From DAOMFB01 sp963801475 (lineage in GTDB: Bacteria; Acidobacteriota; Thermoanaerobaculia; UBA5066), in assembly GCA_963801475.1 (NCBI GenBank), contig CAWDEX010000001.1, positions 2,046,001 to 2,110,000 on the forward strand: a DNA stretch of 64,000 bases. The letters are read 5' to 3'. This document shows, one piece after another, positions 16,844 through 25,503 of this stretch. Each line of letters opens with the position of its first letter. The stretch's first letter is position 1. The translations under genes and the position numbers were made by a program. The notes beneath the pieces are model-generated. The model had not been told where the DNA came from. It searched no databases and worked only from the letters and a program-made list of their open reading frames with translations.

Positions 16844-19248
16844 CGCCGGACGCCTTCCGGAGAGCGAAGGAAATCTTCCAGGCCGCCCTCGAGCGGCCTG
16901 CTGGCGGGCGCGCGTCCTTCGTCGAGGCGGCCTCCGCCGGCGACCCCGACGTGATGGCCGAGGTCGCGTCGCTCCTGGCCGTGGCGGCTGACGCCGGGGG
17001 CTTCCTCGACGAGGCGCGGCTCCCGGCCCTTCCCCGCCACGAGGGCCTCGAGGGAGCGGCGGTGCCGGCTCTTCCGGTCGAGCGGCGCCGGATCGGCCCC
17101 TACACGATCCTCCGCGAGATCGGGCGGGGCGGCATGGGGTCGGTCTTCCTTGCCGAACGCTCGGACCGGGAGTACCGCGGCCTCGTCGCGCTCAAGCTCG
17201 TCAAGCGCGGGATGGACACGGACTTCATCCTTCAGCGCTTCCGGAGCGAACGACAGATCCTCGCCTCGCTCAATCACCCGAACATCGCCCGGCTCCTCGA
17301 CGGCGGGACGACTGACGACGGCCTCCCCTACTTCGTAATGGAGTACATCGAGGGGGAGCACCTCACGGACTACTGCCGCGAGAGACAGCTTCCTCTCCGG
17401 AACCGGATCGAGCTGTTCCGGACCGTCTGCTCCGCCGTCCAGTTCGCCCACCGGAATCTGATCGTCCATCGGGACATCAAGCCGTCGAACCTCCTCGTCA
17501 CGCCGGACGGGGTCCCCAAGCTCCTCGATTTCGGCCTCGCCAAGGTCCTCGACACGGAGAGAAGCGGCGAGAGCTCCTACCGGACCATCGCGGGCATCGG
17601 CATCTTCACCCCCGAGTACGCCAGCCCCGAGCAGGTCCGAACGGAGGCCGTCACGACGGCCAGTGACGTCTACTCGCTCGGGGTCGTTCTCTACGAGCTT
17701 CTCGCCGGCATCCACCCCTACCGCCGGCCGGAGACGGACCCCGCCGCCCTGATCGAGGCGATCCTCGACAGAGAGCCCGCCGCGCCGTCGGCCACGGCCT
17801 CATCGATCGGCGACGCCGCCCGAGCCCGTGCCCTCGAGGGGGACCTCGACACGATCCTCCTGACGGCCCTACGAAAGGAGCCCGAGCGCCGCTACTCCAC
17901 CGTGGAGAAGCTCTCGGCCGATCTCGGCCGTTATCTCGAAGGCCTCCCCGTCTCGGCCCGCCCCGACACGCTCGTCTACCGCGCCGGCAAGTTCGTCCAT
18001 CGCCACAGGGTCGGCGTCGCCGCGGCCCTCCTCGTCGTGCTGTCGCTCGTGGGAGGCCTCTCCGCCGCCCTCTGGCAGGCTCGCGCCGCCCGGCGCGAGA
18101 AGGCCTTCGCCGAGAAGCGCTTCGACGAGGTGCGGAAGCTTGCCGGGACGGTTCTCTTCGAGCTGCATGACGCGATCAAGCCTCTTCCGGGCTCGACTCC
18201 GGCGCGGGCACTTCTGGTCACGACGGCGCTCGACTATCTCAACGAACTCGCGGAGGACGCGGGAGGAGACCGGAAGCTCCTCCGGGAGCTCGCCTCGGCC
18301 TACGTGCGCGTCGGAGACGTCCAGGGAGGTCTTGGGACCGGAAGCCTCGGAGACACCGCGGGGGCGATCACGAGCTACCGACGGGCCCTCGCCATCGGAG
18401 AAGCTCTTTGCGCGGCTCCTCACGCCGACGCCGCCGACCGGACGGCACTCGCCGAGGCTTCCGAACGGACATCCGACGTCCTCTGGCTGACAGGGGACTT
18501 CCCCGGTTCGCTCGAGGCGGCGCGCCGCGCGATAGCGATCGGCGAGCAGCTCCTCGCGGAGTCGCCCCGGGACGCGAGGCGACAGGCGCGGCTCGCCCGT
18601 GCCCTCCACGTCCTCTCGGAGGCCCTCGAGGAGACCCGCGATTTCGCGGAGGCCGTGGACGCCTCGCGCCGGGAGGTCCGGCTCTTGGAGGAGCTCTCCC
18701 TCGCGAAGCCCGGCGACGCCGCTGCCCGTTCGAGGGTCCTGGTGGGCCGCATCGGGCTCGGCTATGCCCTCCTCCTCAACGGCGAGACGGCCGGAGCGAT
18801 CGGCACGCTGGAAGAGGCCGCCGGGATGAGCCGTTCTCTCCTCGCGGAGGCGCCGGAGAACGCCGAATACCATCGCATCCAGGCGTTCGTTCTCATGGAC
18901 CTGGGACAGGCGCAGGCGGCGGCGAAGCTCTGGATCCCCGCCGTCGACGCGTTCATCGAGTCCCGCACCGTCTTCGAGAAGATCCTCGCCGCCGACCCCC
19001 GGAACGCCAACATCCGGAGGAACCATGCTTCGGTCTGCTCGAAGCTCGGATCGGCCCTCGTCGGCGCGGGCCGGCGCGCAGAGGGACTTCGCGTTCAGAG
19101 AGAGGCCATCGCCATGCTGGCCCGGGTCTGCGAAGAGGACTCCGGAAACGCGGCAGCGCGCAAGGAAAAGGGCGAGGCCGTGGAGCGGCTCTCGGGGTCG
19201 CTCACTGCCACGAAGGGTACGAAGGAGACCGCGACCTCGGGCCGCTGA
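16840..19248 (+). CDS. Membrane Ser/Thr protein kinase with TPR-like C-terminus
   Basis: 802 residues, GTG start. The Hanks-type kinase domain (about 86-350) has a G-loop GRGGMGSVFLAE, lysine in VALKLVKRG, catalytic HRDIKPSNLL and DFGLAK. One membrane helix follows (about 387-407, GVAAALLVVLSLVGGLSAALW). About 380 residues of helical repeats with TPR character (AITSYRRALAIGEAL, SLEAARRAIAIGEQLL) come after it. The kinase is cytoplasmic and the repeats are probably periplasmic. It is the likely partner of the overlapping ECF sigma factor. Confidence 0.93.
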   Translation: MTPDAFRRAKEIFQAALERPAGGRASFVEAASAGDPDVMAEVASLLAVAADAGGFLDEARLPALPRHEGLEGAAVPALPVERRRIGPYTILREIGRGGMGSVFLAERSDREYRGLVALKLVKRGMDTDFILQRFRSERQILASLNHPNIARLLDGGTTDDGLPYFVMEYIEGEHLTDYCRERQLPLRNRIELFRTVCSAVQFAHRNLIVHRDIKPSNLLVTPDGVPKLLDFGLAKVLDTERSGESSYRTIAGIGIFTPEYASPEQVRTEAVTTASDVYSLGVVLYELLAGIHPYRRPETDPAALIEAILDREPAAPSATASSIGDAARARALEGDLDTILLTALRKEPERRYSTVEKLSADLGRYLEGLPVSARPDTLVYRAGKFVHRHRVGVAAALLVVLSLVGGLSAALWQARAARREKAFAEKRFDEVRKLAGTVLFELHDAIKPLPGSTPARALLVTTALDYLNELAEDAGGDRKLLRELASAYVRVGDVQGGLGTGSLGDTAGAITSYRRALAIGEALCAAPHADAADRTALAEASERTSDVLWLTGDFPGSLEAARRAIAIGEQLLAESPRDARRQARLARALHVLSEALEETRDFAEAVDASRREVRLLEELSLAKPGDAAARSRVLVGRIGLGYALLLNGETAGAIGTLEEAAGMSRSLLAEAPENAEYHRIQAFVLMDLGQAQAAAKLWIPAVDAFIESRTVFEKILAADPRNANIRRNHASVCSKLGSALVGAGRRAEGLRVQREAIAMLARVCEEDSGNAAARKEKGEAVERLSGSLTATKGTKETATSGR

Positions 19249-19265
19249 AAGCGCCCCGGCCCGCT

Positions 19266-19496
19266 TCAGCCCGACGCCGCCTCGGAGAGAAGAGCCCGGA
19301 TGACCGGCGCGCACCGCTCGCCCCGGCACTCCCCGGTCGTGCAGCCCGTCGCCTTCGCAACCGCCTCCACGCTCCGGGCGCCCGCATCGATCGCTTCTTT
19401 CACGCGCGGGTAGCGGATCGTGTTGCAGATGCAGACGGGCCGGTACTTCAGGAGGACCAGCGCGTGCTTCGGGGAGAGCTGCCCGTCAGACGTCAT
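19266..19496 (-). CDS. BFD-type [2Fe-2S]-binding protein
   Basis: 76 residues. VCICNTIRYPRVKEAIDAG and TGCTTGECRGERC place cysteines as in the BFD-like domain (CxC then a distal Cys pair), which binds a 2Fe-2S cluster in bacterioferritin-associated ferredoxin and in NirB/NasB-type proteins. As a free-standing protein it may serve electron transfer or iron release. No bacterioferritin gene is nearby. Confidence 0.75.
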   Translation of the reverse strand: MTSDGQLSPKHALVLLKYRPVCICNTIRYPRVKEAIDAGARSVEAVAKATGCTTGECRGERCAPVIRALLSEAASG

Positions 19497-19580
19497 CAGT
19501 GAGAGGGCCCAGGGGGGCTCGGGGGCAATGCCCCCGGTGCTGCAACTCGCCGGGACGGTCGTCGTTCCTCCCGATCACGA

Positions 19581-20090
19581 TCAGTAGTCAATGGTGTAGC
19601 GAATCGACGCACGGTCCCGCACCCGATCCAGATAGACCATGCCGTCGAGGTGGTCGCTCTCGTGGAGGACGACGCGGGCGTGGAAGTCGTCGGCCACGAA
19701 CTCGAGCGGCTTTCCGGTCCGGTCGAGCGCCTTCACCCGGATCTTCCGCGGCCGCGGCACCTTCGCGGCGAGGAACGGCACCGAGAGGCAGGCCTCGAAA
19801 TCCTCGGTCTCGGTCGGGTCGAGGATCTCGAAGGTCGGGTTGACGAGGATGGTCGGGGGAATCTCGATCCCCTTTCTCCGACTTTCCGGCTGGATCTCGT
19901 AGAGGACCACGCGGAGCGGCTGCGACACCTGCGGGGCCGCCAGGCCCGTGCCGTTGTACTCGGCCATCGTCTCCATCAGGTCGTCGAAAAAGGGCTTCAA
20001 TCGCCCCTTCTTCAGGTCATGCGTCTCGATCTCGGAAGCGCGGGCCCGGAGGACCGGCGCACCCAGCCTGACGACTCTCAGTACAGCCAC
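19581..20090 (-). CDS. def: Peptide deformylase
   Basis: 169 residues. The three family motifs are GTGLAAPQV, EACLSVP (usually EGCLS; Gly to Ala here) and HESDHLDG, giving the Cys and two His that hold the catalytic metal. It removes the N-formyl group from nascent proteins. The start is a GTG at 20090 with GAGGG upstream. It is divergent from the lipid-kinase-like gene, and no fmt gene is adjacent. Confidence 0.94.
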   Translation of the reverse strand: MAVLRVVRLGAPVLRARASEIETHDLKKGRLKPFFDDLMETMAEYNGTGLAAPQVSQPLRVVLYEIQPESRRKGIEIPPTILVNPTFEILDPTETEDFEACLSVPFLAAKVPRPRKIRVKALDRTGKPLEFVADDFHARVVLHESDHLDGMVYLDRVRDRASIRYTIDY

Positions 20091-20118
20091 GGCGCCCTCT
20101 CTCCTAGAATGTTACCTG

Positions 20119-21027
20119 TTGCCGGACGAGAAGATCGTATTCATCGCCAATCCCGCAGCCGGGAAAGGACGGGAAGGGCGCGAGGAGCGCCGCCTTCGCG
20201 CCGCCTTCGAGAAGGCCGGCGTCGCGGGCGATTGGCTCGTGACGTCGGCGCCCGACGACGGCATCGCGCTCGCCGAGCGCAGCGCCCGGGAAGGGGCGAC
20301 GATCGTCGTGGCCGTCGGCGGTGACGGGACCGTCAACGAGGTCGTGGGGGGCCTGATGCGCCTTCCCCGGGAGCAGCGCCCCCTCCTCGCGGTCTTCCCG
20401 GCCGGGACGGGGAACGACTACTCGCGCGTGCTCGGCCTGACGAAGTGGGACGTGGAGGGGGCCGCCGACGTGATCCGCCGGCGGGAGGTCCGTGTCCTCG
20501 ACGCCGGCGACGTGAACGGGCGGTTCTTCGCCAACAGCGTCGGGCTCGGATTCGACGGCGAGGTGTCCGCCGACGCGGCAAAGTTCCGGCTGATCCGCGG
20601 ATTCGCCGCCTACCTGACGGCCGTTTTCCGCGTTCTCCGCACGTGGGAGAACTTTCAACTCACGGCCGACGTGGACGGCGAGATCCTCGTGGGCCCGTCG
20701 ATCCTCGTGGCCGTGGCGATCGGCCCGGCGAGCGGCGGCGGCTTCCACCTCGCCCCCGACGCGAAGCCGGACGACGGCCTCTTCGACGTCTGCCGACTCG
20801 GCGATTTCGGGAAGCTCGAGGCCGTGCGACACCTGCCGAAGGCCATCAGCGGGTCCCACCTCCGGCTCGACAAGGTGACGCTCCGGCGCGGCCGCACCGT
20901 CACGCTGCGCGCGGACCGGCCCCTGACGGCGCACGTCGACGGGAATATCCTGACGGGGGTCGCCTACTGGACGCCGCTGGTCGTCCGGATGCACGAGGCC
21001 GCCCTCCGCGTCGTCGGACTCTGGTGA
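20119..21027 (+). CDS. YegS/DagK-family lipid kinase
   Basis: About 302 residues. The diacylglycerol-kinase catalytic domain is seen in FIANPAAGKGREG, GGDGTVNEVVGG and PAGTGNDYSR, and the C-terminal domain in FFANSVGLGFDGEV. It phosphorylates a diacylglycerol- or polyprenol-like lipid at the inner membrane face. No ATG fits; I place the start at TTG 20119 (CTG 20116 is possible). A TAGAAT hexamer lies 8 nt before the TTG, consistent with a leaderless message. Confidence 0.85.
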   Translation: MPDEKIVFIANPAAGKGREGREERRLRAAFEKAGVAGDWLVTSAPDDGIALAERSAREGATIVVAVGGDGTVNEVVGGLMRLPREQRPLLAVFPAGTGNDYSRVLGLTKWDVEGAADVIRRREVRVLDAGDVNGRFFANSVGLGFDGEVSADAAKFRLIRGFAAYLTAVFRVLRTWENFQLTADVDGEILVGPSILVAVAIGPASGGGFHLAPDAKPDDGLFDVCRLGDFGKLEAVRHLPKAISGSHLRLDKVTLRRGRTVTLRADRPLTAHVDGNILTGVAYWTPLVVRMHEAALRVVGLW

Positions 21028-21045
21028 CCCCCGGAGGGAGGGAAA

Positions 21046-21121
21046 TGGTGCCCAAGGCCGGAATTGAACCGGCGACACCGCGCTTTTCAGGCGCGTGCTC
21101 TACCAACTGAGCTACCTGGGC
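21046..21121 (-). tRNA. tRNA-Phe (GAA)
   Basis: A full cloverleaf reads on the minus strand. The acceptor pairs GCCCAGG with CTTGGGC, the D-stem is GCTC/GAGC, the anticodon loop CTGAAAA carries GAA, and the T-arm is GCCGG-TTCAATT-CCGGC. A73 and CCA are encoded. Confidence 0.97.
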
Positions 21122-21141
21122 ACGGCCCGGAAGGTCCCGAA

Positions 21142-21172
21142 GAGCGGCACGCCCATTGCGAAAATGCCGCTC
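21142..21172 (-). other. Inverted repeat in the tRNA-Phe leader
   Basis: GAGCGGCA (21142-21149) and TGCCGCTC (21165-21172) form a perfect 8-bp stem with a 15-nt loop, between the tRNA-Phe promoter and the mature 5' end. It would fold in the precursor and may guide processing or protect the 5' side. Confidence 0.45.
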
Positions 21173-21185
21173 CGCGCCGTCCGGC

Positions 21186-21214
21186 GTTATAAATGGCGCG
21201 GCTCCGCGTGTCAA
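21186..21214 (-). promoter_or_regulatory. Sigma-70-like promoter for tRNA-Phe
   Basis: On the minus strand TTGACA (21209-21214) and TATAAC (21186-21191) are separated by exactly 17 nt. This is the best consensus promoter in the window and faces tRNA-Phe. Confidence 0.8.
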
Positions 21215-21228
21215 ACGAAAGGGAATGA

Positions 21229-22149
21229 GTGGTTTCGCAGATCCTTCTCGCCGCGCTCCTCGCCGTCCCGGCCTCCTCCGTCGTCGCGCCTCCCGACGCG
21301 GCAATTCCAGCCACGCCCACGCCGGCCGCCGTTCCGGGCCCCGCGGGCCTCGAGGTCAAATGGACGGAGACCTGGGACGAGGCCGCCGAGGCCGCGCGGA
21401 AGATCCCGAACGGGCGGGTCCTCGTCTACTTCGGGGACGATGACTGCGGGCCCTGCCGGCGGATGGAGGCGCTCATCATCCCGTCGACCTCCTTCTTCGC
21501 CTTCACCCGCGACAAGGTGCCGCTTCACGTGACTCTCCGGAGTCCCGAGGGACAGAAACTGGCCGCGAAGCTCCGGGTCCGCGAGGCGCCGTCCTGGGTC
21601 GTCGTGACCCCCGACCTGATGGTCACCGGACGTCAGACCGGCCCGACGTCACAGATGGGGTGGGTACAGACTTTCGTCGACGCCGAGCGCCAGTGGGCGG
21701 CCTACGGGGAGCTCCTCGCCCGCGAAAGGTCGAATCCGGCCGACCTCCGCGTCGTCTTCGACGTGGCCCGGGAGAGCTTCCGGCGCGGCGGCGACAGTGT
21801 CGCCGAGCCCCGTTTCGCCCGCCTCGTCGGCGACCCCCGAACACCGCCCGACGTCCTCGAGCAGTCCCTGGCCTGCCTCGCCTCGATCCAGCTCGACGCC
21901 GGCCGTCCGGAGGAGGCCGCGGCGTCTCTCGACAGGCTGTTGACCGTCGCCGTCGACCCGGCCCTGAAGCAGCGGGCCCAGCTGCGGCGGGCCGAGGTGG
22001 AGATCGCGCGCGGCCGGAAGGATCTCGCCGTCGGACGGCTGAAGACCTTCAAGAAGGAGTGGCCGGGCTCCCCCATGACGTCCGAGGTCGACACGCTCCT
22101 CGAGACGCTGAAGCCCGGCTCCTCCAAAGAGACGGAAAACCCGAAATGA
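21229..22149 (+). CDS. Exported thioredoxin-fold protein with TPR-like tail
   Basis: 306 residues, GTG start with AAAGGGA upstream. After a signal sequence, DDDCGPCRRME (about residue 76) gives a CGPC active site in a thioredoxin fold, ending near EAPSWVVVTPD. The last 120 residues are helical repeats (QLDAGRPEEAAASLDRLL, AQLRRAEVEIARGRKDLAVGRL). It is probably periplasmic and reduced by the DsbD encoded next; the stop overlaps the dsbD ATG by 4 bases. Confidence 0.82.
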   Translation: MVSQILLAALLAVPASSVVAPPDAAIPATPTPAAVPGPAGLEVKWTETWDEAAEAARKIPNGRVLVYFGDDDCGPCRRMEALIIPSTSFFAFTRDKVPLHVTLRSPEGQKLAAKLRVREAPSWVVVTPDLMVTGRQTGPTSQMGWVQTFVDAERQWAAYGELLARERSNPADLRVVFDVARESFRRGGDSVAEPRFARLVGDPRTPPDVLEQSLACLASIQLDAGRPEEAAASLDRLLTVAVDPALKQRAQLRRAEVEIARGRKDLAVGRLKTFKKEWPGSPMTSEVDTLLETLKPGSSKETENPK

Positions 22150-23906
22150 AGAACTCTCTCCGGTTCGCGGGCCTCGTCCTCGCCTTCTCCCTCGCCATGA
22201 CCGGCATCTCGAAGGCCGACGTCCCGGCGCCGGAGTCGATCGTAGCGGCGTCCCTCGCGGCCGACGCCGACCGCCTCGTGGCGGGGACCACCTTCCGGAT
22301 CGCCGTGGTGGCGGACGTCAAGGCGGGATGGCACGTCAACAGCCACCGGCCGAACGAGGATTTCCTCATCCCGACCGCCGTGTCGCTCTCGTCCGTCCCC
22401 GGCCTCCGCTTCGCCGAAACGTCCTATCCCGCTCACCGGGAGGTGAAGTTCGCGTTCTCGGAGAAGCCACTCGCGGTCTACGAGGGGCGGACGATCTTCC
22501 GGATCGATGGAGTCGTGGACGCCGGGGCCGCGCCCGGTCCGCGGACGCTCGTGGCCGCCGTCGAATTTCAGCCGTGCAACGACGAACAGTGCCTGCCCCC
22601 GGCGCGTGTCGAGGCGAAGCTGACCCTCGAGGTCGCCCCGTCCGGGACGCGGGCGGCGCCCGCGAGCGTCGCGCTCTTCGGCGGAGGCGTCTCCCCCGCG
22701 GCTCCGGACGCCCGTGGAAACGCGGGAGCGGACCTCTTCGCCGGCAAATCGCTGCCGATCGTCCTGGCGCTCGTCTTCCTCTCGGGCCTCGCGCTCAACC
22801 TCACCCCGTGCGTCTACCCCCTGATCCCGATCACGGTCGGCTTCTTCGCCCGCCAGGGTTCCGGGAAGACATCGAGGACGTTCGGCCTCGCCCTCGCCTA
22901 CGTCCTCGGGATGAGCGTCACGTATTCGGCCCTCGGCGTCTTCGCGGCCCTCTCCGGATCGCTCTTCGGCGCGTGGCTCCAGAAGCCGGCGGTCCTCGTC
23001 GGGATCGCCCTTCTCGTCGTCGCGCTGGCGCTCTCGATGTTCGGGCTCTACGAGATCCAGGCGCCGCACGCCCTCACCGACCGGACCGGGTCGAAGGCCG
23101 GGGCGCTCGGAGCCCTGACGATGGGGCTCTTCGTCGGCTTCGTCGCGGCCCCCTGCATCGGGCCTTTCGTCCTCTCGCTCCTGACCTACGTGGCCGCGAA
23201 GGGATCGGTCGCAACGGGCTTCGGCCTCTTTTTCACCCTCGCGATGGGGCTCGGACTACCGTACCTCGTCCTCGGCACCGTCTCGGGAAGCCTCTCGAAG
23301 CTCCCCCGGTCGGGCGAGTGGATGGAAGCCGTCCGCCGCGTCTTCGGCTTCGCCCTTCTCGCGCTGGCGGTCTGGTTCCTCCGCCCGCTCCTGCCGTCCC
23401 GGCCGTGGGAGATCGGCGTCGCCGCCCCGCTTCTCGCCGGCGGGCTCTGGATCCTCTTCCTCGAGAAGAGCGGCCGCGACCTGGCCTGGTTCCGGCCCGT
23501 CCGGGTCGTCGTCGCGCTCGGACTCCTCGCGGCCGGGGCGGCGTTCGCCCTCCCGCAGAAGGCCGCGCCCCAGCTCTCGTTCTCCCCTTACAGCGAGGCG
23601 GCGCTCGGGGCCGCCTCCGGCCGCCCGGTGATGATCGACTTCGCCGCGGACTGGTGCCTGCCGTGCAAGGAGCTCGAGCAAAAGACGTTCACCGACCGGG
23701 ACGTCATCGCGGCCGGAAAGGGCTGGACCTTTCTCAAGGCCGACCTGACCCGGACCGGCTCGCCGGAGGTCGAGGCGCTCAAGGAGAAGTGGAAGATCCA
23801 GGGGGTCCCGACGCTGATCTTCCTCGGACCGGACGGGAAGGAGATCGGCGAGCGCGTCGTCGGCTTCGAGCCGCCAGAGACGTTCGTCAGGCGTCTCGCG
23901 CGCTGA
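22146..23906 (+). CDS. dsbD: Thiol:disulfide interchange protein DsbD
   Basis: 586 residues in three parts. The periplasmic alpha domain has its cysteines in PCNDEQCLPP (about 141-150). About eight membrane helices (about 200-465) carry the redox cysteines in LTPCVYP and APCIGP. The C-terminal thioredoxin-like gamma domain has DWCLPCKELE. It moves electrons from cytoplasmic thioredoxin to the periplasm, here most likely to the CGPC protein encoded upstream. Its end overlaps the convergent rnc gene by 20 bp. Confidence 0.93.
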   Translation: MKNSLRFAGLVLAFSLAMTGISKADVPAPESIVAASLAADADRLVAGTTFRIAVVADVKAGWHVNSHRPNEDFLIPTAVSLSSVPGLRFAETSYPAHREVKFAFSEKPLAVYEGRTIFRIDGVVDAGAAPGPRTLVAAVEFQPCNDEQCLPPARVEAKLTLEVAPSGTRAAPASVALFGGGVSPAAPDARGNAGADLFAGKSLPIVLALVFLSGLALNLTPCVYPLIPITVGFFARQGSGKTSRTFGLALAYVLGMSVTYSALGVFAALSGSLFGAWLQKPAVLVGIALLVVALALSMFGLYEIQAPHALTDRTGSKAGALGALTMGLFVGFVAAPCIGPFVLSLLTYVAAKGSVATGFGLFFTLAMGLGLPYLVLGTVSGSLSKLPRSGEWMEAVRRVFGFALLALAVWFLRPLLPSRPWEIGVAAPLLAGGLWILFLEKSGRDLAWFRPVRVVVALGLLAAGAAFALPQKAAPQLSFSPYSEAALGAASGRPVMIDFAADWCLPCKELEQKTFTDRDVIAAGKGWTFLKADLTRTGSPEVEALKEKWKIQGVPTLIFLGPDGKEIGERVVGFEPPETFVRRLAR

Positions 23907-24618
23907 GGAGGTCGAGAGCGGCCAGCGCGGCGCGAGCGGCCTCGCGCTGGGCCTCCTTCTTCGAGGGCCCTTCGCCCGTGGCGGTCAGCTCGTCGCCTTC
24001 GCCAAAGCGGACCTCGTAGACGAACCGCTTCTCGTGGTCCGGCCCGCTTTCCGAGAGAAGCCGGTAGCGCGGAAGCGGCTTGCCGTCCGCCTGGGCCCGC
24101 TCCTGGAGGGCGCTCTTGAAGTCGCGGCGTGAGAGCTCTCCCGGGTCGAGCGAGGCGAGGTCGGCGGAGAAGTGCCGATCCACGACGGCGCGGGCGGCGT
24201 CGAGCCCCGCGTCGAGGAAAACCGCCGCGACCAGGGCCTCGAAGGCGTCCGCCAGCCGGGCGTCCCGCTCCCTCCCGCCGGCGCGCTCGTCCGTCCGGGC
24301 GAGCCGCAGAAGCGCCCCCAGGCCGAGGGTCCGCCCCTTGTCCGCGAAGGCCCCCTCCGAGACGAGCTCCGCCCGGGCTTTCGTGAGCCACCCCTGGCCC
24401 CACTCCGGGTGGGCCCGGAAGAGGAGATCGGCGACCAGGAACCCTAGCACGCTGTCTCCGAGGAACTCGAGCGTCTCGTTGTCGGCGACCTCGGCCGCCG
24501 GGTCTGCCTCGTTCGCGAACGAGGAGTGGGTCAGCGCCCGGAGAAGCAGCGCCCGGTCGCGGAACCGGTGGCCGAGCCTCTCCTCGAGCGCTTCGAGCGG
24601 ATCGAGCGGCTCGGTCAC
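23887..24618 (-). CDS. rnc: Ribonuclease III
   Basis: 243 residues. The catalytic signature NETLEFLGDSVLGF (about 45-58, usually NERLEFLGDS), a second acidic site in DAFEALVAAVFLDAG, and a C-terminal double-stranded RNA-binding domain (about 165-235, with GPSKKEAQREAARAAL) define the enzyme. It processes rRNA precursors and structured mRNAs. The GTG at 24618 overlaps the stop of the lipoprotein gene (GTGA). Confidence 0.95.
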   Translation of the reverse strand: MTEPLDPLEALEERLGHRFRDRALLLRALTHSSFANEADPAAEVADNETLEFLGDSVLGFLVADLLFRAHPEWGQGWLTKARAELVSEGAFADKGRTLGLGALLRLARTDERAGGRERDARLADAFEALVAAVFLDAGLDAARAVVDRHFSADLASLDPGELSRRDFKSALQERAQADGKPLPRYRLLSESGPDHEKRFVYEVRFGEGDELTATGEGPSKKEAQREAARAALAALDLLSARDA

Positions 24619-25130
24619 TTCTTCGCGGGAGGGTAGTTCGCGAAGAGCTCGGCCATCACCGTCCGAAGCGTCTTCTCGCGCTCCTCGGGCTCGCGGTCGG
24701 GCCGGAGCGTGTCGTGCGCCACGCCGCGCCAGACGAGCAGCCCCTTCTTCGCGTCGACGAGGTCCACGACCATCGTCCCGACCGGAATCGCCGAGACGGT
24801 CGTCGGCCCGGGCCCCCAGCCCCAGCCGTAGCCCCAGCCGCTGTTCCAGTAGTTCACCTGGTACTCCGTCGAGAACCGGGCGTGGACCGCCATCCAGAGG
24901 TCGCCCCCCTCCTTCACCTGCTTCAGGCCCTTCGTCGCGGCCGTGTCCTCGAGGACCGCCTCGATCCGGCGGCCCCAGGTCCTGTCGGCGACGTCGCCCG
25001 TGTCCTTCCACGAGTAGGTCCTGTAGCGCCCGAAATCCGCCACGGGATCGAAATCGACGGACGTGGTCAGCGTCGAGCAGGCGGAGACAACAAGGGCAAG
25101 CGCGGCGGCGAGCAGAGCGGTCTTCTTCAC
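24615..25130 (-). CDS. DUF4136-type lipoprotein
   Basis: 171 residues. A lipoprotein signal peptide ends at VVSAC (Cys near residue 18). The mature part matches the DUF4136 pattern: SVDFDPVADFGRYRTYSW at the start, a Gly/Trp-rich middle (NSGWGYGWGWGPG), then VDAKKGLLVWRGVAHDTL. It is predicted to be lipid-anchored in the envelope; function unknown. It is coupled to rnc by the overlap at 24615-24618. Confidence 0.82.
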   Translation of the reverse strand: MKKTALLAAALALVVSACSTLTTSVDFDPVADFGRYRTYSWKDTGDVADRTWGRRIEAVLEDTAATKGLKQVKEGGDLWMAVHARFSTEYQVNYWNSGWGYGWGWGPGPTTVSAIPVGTMVVDLVDAKKGLLVWRGVAHDTLRPDREPEEREKTLRTVMAELFANYPPAKK

Positions 25131-25159
25131 GTTTCCTTCACCTTCGAATCACCTCGGAA

Positions 25160-25249
25160 TGGTGCCGGAGGCGGGAGTCGAACCCGCATGGCCCTTTTGG
25201 AGCCTGGGGATTTTAAGTCCCCTGCGTCTGCCAGTTTCGCCACTCCGGC
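25160..25249 (-). tRNA. tRNA-Leu (TAA)
   Basis: A class II tRNA with a long variable arm. The acceptor is GCCGGAG/CTCCGGC, the anticodon loop CTTAAAA carries TAA, the T-arm has GGTTCGACTCC, and CCA is encoded (90 nt with CCA). Confidence 0.96.
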
Positions 25250-25266
25250 AAGTTTCGCCGTGGCAA

Positions 25267-25295
25267 TCGATAGCTTAAGGGCTTCGAGTTGTCGA
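25267..25295 (-). promoter_or_regulatory. Candidate promoter for tRNA-Leu
   Basis: On the minus strand TCGACA (25290-25295) and TATCGA (25267-25272) are 17 nt apart, ending 17 nt before the mature tRNA-Leu 5' end. Confidence 0.5.
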
Positions 25296-25427
25296 TGGCC
25301 GAATTGTGTGAGCCCTGGAGCGGCTGCTCATTCTCGGGGGTGGGACGTCCGCCGGAGCGGGACGGGCGCCGGGTTCGCACCCCCCGCATCCCCCGCACCC
25401 CCCTTTCCCTCTCAGAAAGGGAAGTTC

Positions 25428-25503
25428 TGGAGGCGACGGTCGGATTCGAACCGACGAATGAGGCTTTTGCAGAGCCTTCCCTTAACCACTTGGGTACGTC
25501 GCC
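25428..25503 (-). tRNA. tRNA-Cys (GCA)
   Basis: The acceptor pairs GGCGACG with CGTCGCC, the anticodon loop CTGCAAA carries GCA, the T-arm has GGTTCGAATCC, and CCA is encoded. Its first nucleotide (25503) is adjacent to the stop codon of the permease gene (25504-25506), so it is likely released from a shared transcript. Confidence 0.96.
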
